The notes under the pieces: model-generated
Told to the model about the DNA's origin: nothing
The model's database searches: none
The model's input: only the letters and a program-made list of their open reading frames with translations
Shown: positions 1-7,059 of the stretch, in pieces
How the letters are laid out: each line of letters begins with the position of its first letter
How positions within the stretch are numbered: position 1 is the stretch's first letter
NCBI GenBank assembly: GCA_900313435.1
Contig: OMRF01000050.1
Span: forward strand, 1 to 10,990
DNA from: an uncultured Lachnospiraceae bacterium
GTDB taxonomy: Bacteria; Bacillota; Clostridia; Lachnospirales; Lachnospiraceae
DNA length: 10,990 nucleotides
Reading direction: 5' to 3'
Program-made: the position numbers and the translations under genes

Positions 1-2
1 AT

Positions 3-3000
3 CTGAACATAGCCGTAGTAATGAAGGGCTGCGAGACGGACGTTGTCAAAAAAGCTCTCAACGCTGTTTTTGCGGCGCATGAAGCCTTTCATTCATATTA
101 TGGCGAGGAGAACGGGATTCCTGTAAGAATACTCACGGACACACTTCCGGTGATCGAGGAAAAGGCCGCCGGTTCAGAGGAAGAAGTAAAGTCTGTCGTA
201 GATGATTATGCTGTTCCCTTTGATCTGAACGAGGATATTCCTGTCCGCCCTGCCCTCTACACTCTGCCCGATGGTTCTTTGATACTGCACCTTGCGATCC
301 ACCACATCGCCTTTGACGGCGGTTCTGCTTCAACCTTTGCCAATGAGCTGTTTGAGGCGCTCAGGGGCAAGCTTCCGAAGGCAGATCAAGTGGATCTTTC
401 AGATCTTTTTGATAAGAAGACTGACAAGGAAAGCGGCCTTGCCTTCTATAAAGAGCTTTTCAAGGACGGTGTTCCGGTAAATGAAATGCCATTGAAGGGC
501 AAGCGGCCAAAGGTTCACCCTGTTTCTGACAGAGAGATTGATTTTCATCTCAGCAAAAAAGCTCTTGATGATATTGGAAAGACTTCACGCAAATACGGCG
601 CTACAGAATTTGAGCTGCTGTTTTCGGCTATAGCGATGACGCTTGGAAAATATACGGCCAGTGAGGATGTGATACTTGGCATCCCTACCAATATGCGTCC
701 CTCGGGAGCGGAGAACGTCATAGGAATGTTCGTCAATACCGCGCCCGTCCGCATCAGCGTACAAAGAAACAGCGATACGGAGTCCTATATGGCTTCAGTC
801 GTTGAGGCAGTCCGGTCTGCTACCTACGGCGCATCACTGCCCTTTGAGGATGTTGTGGCAGCGTTCGTCAAACAGCGCGACGAGAGCCGAAATCCCATCT
901 TCGACGTGAGCGTCAACTATATGTGGAAGCCGGCAGAATGCCAGAAGGACGGGCTTTCACTCGAACTCTATTCACCGCTGCAGAAGATGAGCCGTGATAT
1001 CGGGATCGTAATGCGAAGGGAAGAAGACGAGCTCTGCGTTTTCGTACAGTATTCCTCGCTTCTCTTTGAAGACGAGGTAATAGAAAATTTCGTTTCACAG
1101 TTTAAGAACACCATAGCTCTTCTCATAAAGGGCGCTGCCACCGTGCGTGAGGCAATGGCGCTGCCCGAAAGCCAGCTTGAAAAGCTGAAAGTATTAAGCT
1201 CAGAAGGCACAAGCGAAGTGCCTGAAAAACTTCTTCATAAGCTCTTTGAAATGAGAGCCTCGGAAGCGCCCGACCGCACCGCGCTTATCTCAAAGGACGG
1301 CACCTTCACATACAAAGAGCTTAATGAAAAAGCGAATATAGTAGCGCACAAGCTTATCGACCGAGGCATCAAAACAGGTGACAGCATTGCCCTTCTTTTG
1401 CCGAGAACCTCCGCCTTCCTGATCTGTATGTTCGGCGTAAACAAGGCCGGCGCGGCATTCATTCCCTGCGACCCGCAGTACCCAGCCGACAGGATCAGCC
1501 ACATCATCACGGACTCGGAAGCCTCCTTCATAATCACAACAAATGACAAGCTTGGCGACTACAACAAAGAAACGGCTATCGACGTTTCGGAGCTGCTGAC
1601 AGACGGCAATACCGAAAATCCCTATGTCGCCCTTGATCCTTCCGCACTTTCATATATGATCTATACCTCGGGCTCCACCGGAAAGCCGAAGGGAGTAATG
1701 CTCACCCACGAGGGGATCACGAACTACCTGTATCCGCATCAGGCAAACCGGCATGTTTACGCGGTGAAAAATGAGGTTGAGGCCTATCTTTCCGTCACCA
1801 CAGTATCCTTTGACATGTCCTTCAAGGAGCATGCCGTGACGCTGTGCAACGGCAAGACCCTTGTGTTCGCAGGCGATGATCAGATGAACGATCCGAGAGA
1901 GCTTGCAAGGCTCATGGAGGAGCACAAGGTCGATTGCATCAACGCCACCCCCTCCCGTCTGGCACAATATATGGAATATAAGCCCTTTGCAGAGGCACTC
2001 AAAAACTGCAAGGTCATAATGTCGGGCGGAGAGGCTTATCCTCTCTCGCTGCGTGACAATATCAAGACATGCGCGCCGGACGCGAAGATCATCAATACCT
2101 ACGGTCCCACAGAGATCACGGTCTCCTGCAACGCGGCTCTTCTTAATGACGCAGAATACATCTCTGTAGGCAGACCTCTTCTCAATTATAAGGAATACAT
2201 CGTCGACAGATTCGGCGACCTCGCGCCCTACGGCGTGATCGGCGAGCTTTTTATCGGCGGTGCCGGCGTCGCCAGAGGCTACAAAAATCTCGATGAGATG
2301 ACGGCGGAAAAGTTCATCGAGTTCAACGGTGAAAGAGTTTATAAGTCCGGAGATTATTCCAAGTGGGACAAGAACGGAAACGTGATCATCCTGGGCAGGC
2401 TGGACAATCAGGTCAAGCTTCGCGGACTTCGAATCCAGCTCGGTGAGATCGAGGGGCTTATGGAAGCCCAGCCCCATATCAAAAAGGCGACTGTCGTCAT
2501 CCGCAAGCTGAACGGTCAGGACAACCTCTGCGCGTACTTTACAGCCGATACCGAGATCAACGTTGAGGCTTTAAGAGACGAGCTCAAAAAGACTCTCACG
2601 CACTATATGGTGCCTACGGCATACCTTCAGATGAACGAGATGCCCATGACCGACAACGGCAAGACGAACATCCGTCTCCTTCCGGATCCTGTTCCGGTCA
2701 CGCTGGCTGAGTACGTTGCTCCGCAAAATGACGCAGAGAAATTCTTCTGCGAAGCCTTCAAAAAGGCGCTTGGGCTTGAGCGGGTCGGTGCGCTGGACAA
2801 CTTCTTTGAGATCGGAGGCACCTCGCTTATCGTCACTTCTGTAGTGCTTGAGGCGTCCGAAAAAGGCTATCCTATCACCTATGGCGACATCTTCAAGTAC
2901 AGCACTCCCCGCTCTCTTTCCGAGCTTTTCAGCAAGGATACGCCTATAAAGACCAGTTCTCTGTATGACTTTGAAAGCTATGACTACACAAAGATCAACG

Positions 3001-4175
3001 AATTACTTTCGCACAATACTCTTGACGCCTTCCTCTCCGGGGAGCAACGTCCTCTTGGCAATGTTCTCATCACCGGCGTCACCGGCTACATGGGCGCGCA
3101 CCTTCTGGCAGAATATCTGACAGAGGAAAAGGGCACCGCCTATTGCATGATCCGGAAGGGGCGCTACAAAACCGCCCGTGACAGGATGAAGAGTATGATG
3201 TTCTATTACTTTGGGGACAGGTTTGACGAGGATTTTGAGAACCGCGTTCAGGTAATGGATGGCGATGTTACTGATTACAAATGGTTCGAACAGTTTGAGA
3301 ATATTTCGGTGGACACGGTATTCAACTGTGCCGCGAACGTCAAGCACTTTTCAAGCGGAACCGATATTGAGGATATCAATGTCGGCGGCGCGGTCAACTG
3401 TGTGAAGCTGTGCGAAAAAACAGGCGCAAGACTGATCCAGTTCTCAACCATTTCCGTGGCGGGAACTACGGACGATATTTCAAAGCTCGAAAAACAGTCG
3501 CTTGACGAAAGAGCCCTGTATTTCGGACAAACTCTTGACAACAAATATACAAGCTCAAAGCTGATGGGTGAGAGGATGGTGCTGGAGGCTGCCGCAGAGA
3601 AAGGACTTGATGCGAAGATCATCCGCGTCGGAACTCTTGCTGCCCGCGAAAGCGACGGAGAATTCCAGATCAACTTCCTCACAAACAACTTTATGGGAAG
3701 GCTTCGCTCTTACGTGATCCTTGGATGCTTCCCTTACGATCTGCTTGACAGTCAGGTCTGCATGGGACCGATAGATACCTCCTGCCGCGCTTTCCTGCGG
3801 CTTTCGCGCACGCCGAAGGAATGCTGCGTATTCAACGCTGTCAACAATCACACCATGCCATTGGGAGATATCATCCGTCAAATGAACTATATGGGGCTGA
3901 ATATCCGTATGGTTGAGTATGAGGAGTTCTCTAAAGCTCTTACCGAAGCGCAGAAGGATCCTGACAAGGCGGCGATCCTTTCGAGCATGACCGCCTATAT
4001 GAACACCGCTCATGGACAGAAGGTGACCTCTCTGCCGTTTGACTCGAAATTCACAACCCAGGTTCTCGCGCGGACGGGCTTCTTCTGGAATCTGAACAGC
4101 GAGAAATATGTAATGAGCTTCATCAACGCGCTGGAGGGCTTCCAGTTCTTTGACAAAGACAATCTGAACAGATAA
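3..4175 (+). CDS. Nonribosomal peptide synthetase, C-A-T-R (reductase-terminated) module, 5'-truncated by window edge
   Basis: This is the last module of an NRPS that adds one amino acid to an upstream-supplied acyl or peptidyl chain and releases the product by NAD(P)H-dependent reduction. The frame is open to the left edge and the protein starts inside a condensation domain, so the ATG at 21 is internal; residues below count from it. Condensation (to ~390): HHIAFDG at 94-100, then IGMFVNT (~232-240) and RDESRNPIFD. The early C1 motif is off-window. Adenylation (~400-885): YTSGSTGKPKG at 548-558, FDMS at 597-600, NTYGPTE, YKSGDY, GRLDNQVKLRG from 792, and catalytic Lys881 in NGKT. Carrier (~900-975): EIGGTSL with phosphopantetheine Ser935. 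Reductase (~1013-1384): TGVTGYMG Rossmann loop at 1018-1025, Thr1143, and YTSSK with Tyr1176 and Lys1180. No thioesterase follows. No phosphopantetheinyl transferase, MbtH or tailoring gene is in view. Family and domain order are certain; substrate and product are not. Confidence 0.97.
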   Translation: MNIAVVMKGCETDVVKKALNAVFAAHEAFHSYYGEENGIPVRILTDTLPVIEEKAAGSEEEVKSVVDDYAVPFDLNEDIPVRPALYTLPDGSLILHLAIHHIAFDGGSASTFANELFEALRGKLPKADQVDLSDLFDKKTDKESGLAFYKELFKDGVPVNEMPLKGKRPKVHPVSDREIDFHLSKKALDDIGKTSRKYGATEFELLFSAIAMTLGKYTASEDVILGIPTNMRPSGAENVIGMFVNTAPVRISVQRNSDTESYMASVVEAVRSATYGASLPFEDVVAAFVKQRDESRNPIFDVSVNYMWKPAECQKDGLSLELYSPLQKMSRDIGIVMRREEDELCVFVQYSSLLFEDEVIENFVSQFKNTIALLIKGAATVREAMALPESQLEKLKVLSSEGTSEVPEKLLHKLFEMRASEAPDRTALISKDGTFTYKELNEKANIVAHKLIDRGIKTGDSIALLLPRTSAFLICMFGVNKAGAAFIPCDPQYPADRISHIITDSEASFIITTNDKLGDYNKETAIDVSELLTDGNTENPYVALDPSALSYMIYTSGSTGKPKGVMLTHEGITNYLYPHQANRHVYAVKNEVEAYLSVTTVSFDMSFKEHAVTLCNGKTLVFAGDDQMNDPRELARLMEEHKVDCINATPSRLAQYMEYKPFAEALKNCKVIMSGGEAYPLSLRDNIKTCAPDAKIINTYGPTEITVSCNAALLNDAEYISVGRPLLNYKEYIVDRFGDLAPYGVIGELFIGGAGVARGYKNLDEMTAEKFIEFNGERVYKSGDYSKWDKNGNVIILGRLDNQVKLRGLRIQLGEIEGLMEAQPHIKKATVVIRKLNGQDNLCAYFTADTEINVEALRDELKKTLTHYMVPTAYLQMNEMPMTDNGKTNIRLLPDPVPVTLAEYVAPQNDAEKFFCEAFKKALGLERVGALDNFFEIGGTSLIVTSVVLEASEKGYPITYGDIFKYSTPRSLSELFSKDTPIKTSSLYDFESYDYTKINELLSHNTLDAFLSGEQRPLGNVLITGVTGYMGAHLLAEYLTEEKGTAYCMIRKGRYKTARDRMKSMMFYYFGDRFDEDFENRVQVMDGDVTDYKWFEQFENISVDTVFNCAANVKHFSSGTDIEDINVGGAVNCVKLCEKTGARLIQFSTISVAGTTDDISKLEKQSLDERALYFGQTLDNKYTSSKLMGERMVLEAAAEKGLDAKIIRVGTLAARESDGEFQINFLTNNFMGRLRSYVILGCFPYDLLDSQVCMGPIDTSCRAFLRLSRTPKECCVFNAVNNHTMPLGDIIRQMNYMGLNIRMVEYEEFSKALTEAQKDPDKAAILSSMTAYMNTAHGQKVTSLPFDSKFTTQVLARTGFFWNLNSEKYVMSFINALEGFQFFDKDNLNR

Positions 4176-4243
4176 AACCAGGCCTTGGACAGACTGTTGT
4201 CAACCAGGCTTATGTTGCAGTATTGAGAGCTTTTCATCAATTT

Positions 4244-4275
4244 TATAATGCAAAAAGCCAAAAAAGTATTATAAT
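4244..4275 (+). promoter_or_regulatory. Two candidate -10 boxes upstream of the diguanylate cyclase
   Basis: The 140-nt gap between the NRPS stop and the cyclase start is A/T-rich in its middle and contains two exact TATAAT hexamers, at 4244-4249 and 4270-4275. The first has TTGAGA at 4223-4228 (5 of 6 matches to the -35 consensus), but the spacer is only 15 nt. The second has no convincing -35. These suggest that the cyclase may have its own promoter rather than depending on NRPS read-through. No strong terminator is visible directly after the NRPS, so read-through stays possible. Confidence 0.3.
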
Positions 4276-4303
4276 TTCAGTGGATGTTTAATATTCCGAT
4301 CTT

Positions 4304-4310
4304 GCGGAGG
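4304..4310 (+). promoter_or_regulatory. Ribosome binding site of the diguanylate cyclase gene
   Basis: GCGGAGG lies 5 nt before the ATG at 4316. This supports that start over the internal ATG codons at the 4th and 12th codons. Confidence 0.75.
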
Positions 4311-4315
4311 TCTTC

Positions 4316-6103
4316 ATGAAAAATATGAGGGTTCCTATCAGGACCAGGATGCTTCGGATGATGCTCATCCCCGCCATAAGCGCAATAGCCACGGCAACGC
4401 TCATAAGTCTTGTCTGCATGATAAGGATGGCGTCTCAAAGCGAAAGAGCGCTTTCAACACAGCTGGAGAGAAATCTGGAGAATCTCGCAGCGAGTAAGGC
4501 TGAAGTCGCCGACGCGAAATTCGCCCATTACTCCGCATACATAGACTTCATCTGCGACTATATCAACGATATGTATCCAAACCGGGACTTTCTCATCTCT
4601 ATAGGACGTGAATTCGATTATCCCAGGGCAACCACGGGTCGTAACGAATATGCGATGACCATAGGAGTCCGGACTGAGGAATATGACCTTTCCGATCCTG
4701 TCATCAAAGATGAAAACCGTTTCTTCAGCAATCTGGAAAAGGTACTGGAGCCTATAGTCAAAAAAAATGACGGTCTGATCTCCACCTCATATCTTGGCAC
4801 CGAGACCAACATCCTCGTCAGCTATGACAAATACTCTTATCTCTCACCGATTCCGGAAGGCGGAAAGCTGACCTATGATTATTTTGAATCCGAATGGTAT
4901 CAAAAAGGGCAGCAGACTGACGATCTCTTCCTCACCGGTCTGTATATAGATTCCCAGGGGCGCGGACTTACCATCACGATAGGAAAAGCGTTTCATGATG
5001 CGAAAGGTAATTTTGCCGGGGTCTGCGCCGCGGACTTTGACATCACGGGGCTCTATGACGAGATCATCGCTATGGACATAGGAGAAGGTGCCTACTCCTT
5101 TACGATAGATGAAGAGGGGGAAGTTATCTCTCCCGAAGGTTCGGGTACAAGCGCCGAAGAAGTTACGGGGTTAAGCGAAGACCAGATTGAAACCATACTT
5201 TCGGAAAAGAGCGGGATCATAAATGCAAATGATCAGATATTTGCCTATTCCACCATCGAGACCACGGGCTGGAAGCTCTGCGTCTGCGTTCCAAAATCGA
5301 TGATCTTAAACAGCGTAAAAGACACAAGAGATTCCATCAATATCGCGATCCTGGTCTTTGTGATAGCAGCCATCCTTATCATTTTGATCGTCCTCATCCT
5401 TTCAAGGAGGACAGTAAAGGCCATCACGGCACCGATCGAGCGTCTTGGCTCTGACATGAAGCAGATCTCGGACGGCGACCTTGAACACAGAGCAGCGATA
5501 ATCGGAAATGATGAGATCTCCGATACCGCAGGCCACCTCAATGAAATGGTGGAGCGCCTCGTCAGGACAAAGAACGCCCTCTCCGCCTCACGCTTCCAGG
5601 CCGAGGAAATGGCAGCCCTTGCGAACAAGGATGCCCTTACCGGGATCAGGAACAAGACAGCCTACGATAAGGAACTCGCAGCCCTTGACAGAACTCTGGC
5701 TGAAGGTAGTTTTGATTTCGGGATTGCCATGATCGACCTGAACGATCTTAAGCACACAAATGACACCTATGGTCATGACAAGGGCAACGTATCCATCGTC
5801 AATCTCTGCAGAGTGGTCTGCACCGTATTCAAGCATTCTCCCGTGTTCAGGGTCGGCGGCGATGAATTCGTGGCGATACTTAAAGGGCATGATCTCGAGC
5901 ATCGCGAAGAACTGAGGGATCAATTCAAGAATGAGCTTGCTGCCCTCCATGATGATAATAATCTTCAGCCCTGGGAGCGCATTTCAGCTGCCATAGGCAT
6001 AGGACTCTATGACGCAAGTACTGACAAGACAGCTGCCGATGTGTTCAAGAAGGCAGATGATCTGATGTATGAGGATAAGAAGAAAATGAAGGAAAAAGCG
6101 TAA
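4316..6103 (+). CDS. Membrane-bound diguanylate cyclase with Cache-like sensor, HAMP and GGDEF domains
   Basis: Makes cyclic di-GMP from two GTP at the inner face of the membrane, under control of an extracellular sensor. The 595-residue protein has a basic N-terminus, a transmembrane segment at ~14-37, a ~300-residue external region with Cache/PDC-like character (for example YDYFESEWY, and the stretch ending in FAGVCAADFDI), a second membrane helix at ~342-364, a HAMP linker at ~365-420 (APIERL, then GNDEISD) and a GGDEF domain from ~434. The domain opens with NKDALTGIRNK. It carries the nucleotide/metal region IDLNDLK followed by NDTYGHDKGN, and the signature RVGGDEF with GGDEF at residues 514-518, so it should be active. 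The usual RxxD inhibitory site five residues before the signature reads FKHS, so product inhibition at that site is probably absent. No EAL or HD-GYP domain is present. The ligand cannot be read from the sequence, and a link to the upstream NRPS is not shown. Confidence 0.95.
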   Translation: MKNMRVPIRTRMLRMMLIPAISAIATATLISLVCMIRMASQSERALSTQLERNLENLAASKAEVADAKFAHYSAYIDFICDYINDMYPNRDFLISIGREFDYPRATTGRNEYAMTIGVRTEEYDLSDPVIKDENRFFSNLEKVLEPIVKKNDGLISTSYLGTETNILVSYDKYSYLSPIPEGGKLTYDYFESEWYQKGQQTDDLFLTGLYIDSQGRGLTITIGKAFHDAKGNFAGVCAADFDITGLYDEIIAMDIGEGAYSFTIDEEGEVISPEGSGTSAEEVTGLSEDQIETILSEKSGIINANDQIFAYSTIETTGWKLCVCVPKSMILNSVKDTRDSINIAILVFVIAAILIILIVLILSRRTVKAITAPIERLGSDMKQISDGDLEHRAAIIGNDEISDTAGHLNEMVERLVRTKNALSASRFQAEEMAALANKDALTGIRNKTAYDKELAALDRTLAEGSFDFGIAMIDLNDLKHTNDTYGHDKGNVSIVNLCRVVCTVFKHSPVFRVGGDEFVAILKGHDLEHREELRDQFKNELAALHDDNNLQPWERISAAIGIGLYDASTDKTAADVFKKADDLMYEDKKKMKEKA

Positions 6104-6124
6104 AGATTCTATAAAGACGCGAAA

Positions 6125-6157
6125 GAGGCGGGACCGCTGACTGCGCAGGCCCGCCTC
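6125..6157. terminator. GC-rich hairpin between convergent genes, probable (bidirectional) terminator
   Basis: GAGGCGGG (6125-6132) is perfectly complementary to CCCGCCTC (6150-6157). Two further C-G pairs (6134-6135 with 6148-6149) form beyond a one-base bulge, leaving a ~12-nt loop. It starts 21 nt after the cyclase stop and lies 108 nt past the response regulator stop on the other strand. On the + side the stem is followed by AATCCTT, a poor T-tract. On the - side it is followed by TTTCGCGTCTTTAT, which is somewhat better. It therefore plausibly ends both converging transcription units, though neither side has a classic run of U. Confidence 0.55.
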
Positions 6158-6182
6158 AATCCTTAAATGAAAGGTTTTGCAT
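6156..6182 (-). other. Eight-codon reading frame with strong Shine-Dalgarno, status uncertain
   Basis: On the - strand, AAAGGAG (CTCCT complement at 6190-6194) lies 7 nt before an ATG encoding MQNLSFKD and a stop. The stop codon overlaps the first bases of the hairpin at 6125-6157. The arrangement of good ribosome site, tiny peptide and hairpin resembles a leader-peptide unit, but no gene follows on this strand within the gap, so it would regulate nothing obvious. It may be chance or the remnant of a lost gene. The rest of the 161-nt gap shows nothing further. Confidence 0.2.
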
Positions 6183-6264
6183 ATTATCACTCCTTTCTGT
6201 GATCTGCCTTTCACTTATTATTTCGGATGATAACGAGAAAAAATTAAGGGAGTTATTGTATTTT

Positions 6265-7059
6265 TCAGTTCTTTCCCAAGGTTCTTATAAGGTATCCGAG
6301 AGTCGCTTCCGCCCAGGGATACTGCTCCATATATCTGCCATCAAAAGCCTTTACGGCATCAGGATCCCCGTCAAGTGCACGAAAATAATCACAATCTATC
6401 TTTGACGGATCAACGCAATACCCGCCTCCGCTGGTCAGGATGACATCATCAACTCCATATTCCAAAAGTGCGCTTCTCAAGCTCTTGAAAGCCTGATAGA
6501 TTATATTTTTTCCTCTTACAGGATCGGTATCCTCCGAAAGAAGTCCTATGGCGAGGCTCGGTACGGAGACCACATGCCCCCTTCTGTCGATCAGGAAAGC
6601 AAAAAGCTCCTTTGCCCTTTTTCTTGAAAAGGCCATGGTTTTTCCCTCAATGAAAACATCAAACTCTCCAAAGCATGACACCTGAAGCTTTTTCTTCGAT
6701 CGCTTTTTCAGGATGTGGCTGATCTCATCATAAACCTCCTGCGCCCGTACAGGCTTCATGAGATAACCGGCATCGATATGCATCTTTATGGCATCAAGAG
6801 CATAGCTTTCATAGCCGGTACAGAATACTATAGAGATCAAAGGGTGAAGCGAAATCAGTTCCTTCGCGAGGGTGATCCCGTCCATCTCGTGAAGTTTGAT
6901 ATCGAGAAAAGCCACATCGACCTTGTTGCTCTTCGCGAACTCAAGGGCCTCGTATTCGTCATCAAAGGCGGCCGTCTCAGTGATCTCAGGCACGCTTTGG
7001 ACCGCGCGGGAAAGCGAGTTCAAAAGCCTCTTTTCATCATCTACGAGCAGTGCTACCAT
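6265..7059 (-). CDS. Response regulator, REC plus SARP-like winged-helix output
   Basis: Predicted transcription factor that is phosphorylated by the adjacent sensor kinase. The receiver domain (1-~115) has the acidic pair Asp7/Asp8, phospho-acceptor Asp53 in FLDIK, the switch Thr81 in FCTGY and Lys102 in MKPV. After a basic linker (KKRSKKK), residues ~122-264 form an OmpR-type winged helix with a short BTAD-like tail. Hallmarks are CFGEFDVFIEG, AKELFAFLIDRRG, GGGYCVDP and YMEQYPWAEATLGYL, a pattern I know from short SARP-like regulators of Clostridia; it is neither LytTR nor AraC type. The start is supported by GGGGAGG at 7067-7073, 7 nt upstream. The ATG shares one base with the kinase stop codon (TAATG), so the two are translationally coupled. 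It is the last gene of the operon. Target promoters are not visible; autoregulation of this operon is a guess. Confidence 0.93.
   Translation of the reverse strand: MVALLVDDEKRLLNSLSRAVQSVPEITETAAFDDEYEALEFAKSNKVDVAFLDIKLHEMDGITLAKELISLHPLISIVFCTGYESYALDAIKMHIDAGYLMKPVRAQEVYDEISHILKKRSKKKLQVSCFGEFDVFIEGKTMAFSRKRAKELFAFLIDRRGHVVSVPSLAIGLLSEDTDPVRGKNIIYQAFKSLRSALLEYGVDDVILTSGGGYCVDPSKIDCDYFRALDGDPDAVKAFDGRYMEQYPWAEATLGYLIRTLGKN

Noticed and set aside
1650..2477. 275-residue open frame on the - strand within the NRPS
   Set aside because: It lies wholly inside the adenylation domain, opposite intact A3-A8 motifs. Its translation has no recognisable family and looks like an antisense shadow of a well-conserved gene.
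3003..4013. Several - strand open frames opposite the reductase domain (up to 152 residues)
   Set aside because: The + strand encodes an unbroken reductase domain with its Rossmann and YxxxK motifs. The antisense frames are overlapping shadows with no family character.
4176..4243. Possible terminator after the NRPS (repeated AACCAGGC and imperfect GACA...TGTC pairing)
   Set aside because: The pairing is only 4-5 bp and no T-tract follows, too weak to call.
5984..6405. Short frames on both strands across the gap between the cyclase and the regulator
   Set aside because: They run through the GC hairpin and into the ends of both real genes. Composition is unlike a protein and none has family features.
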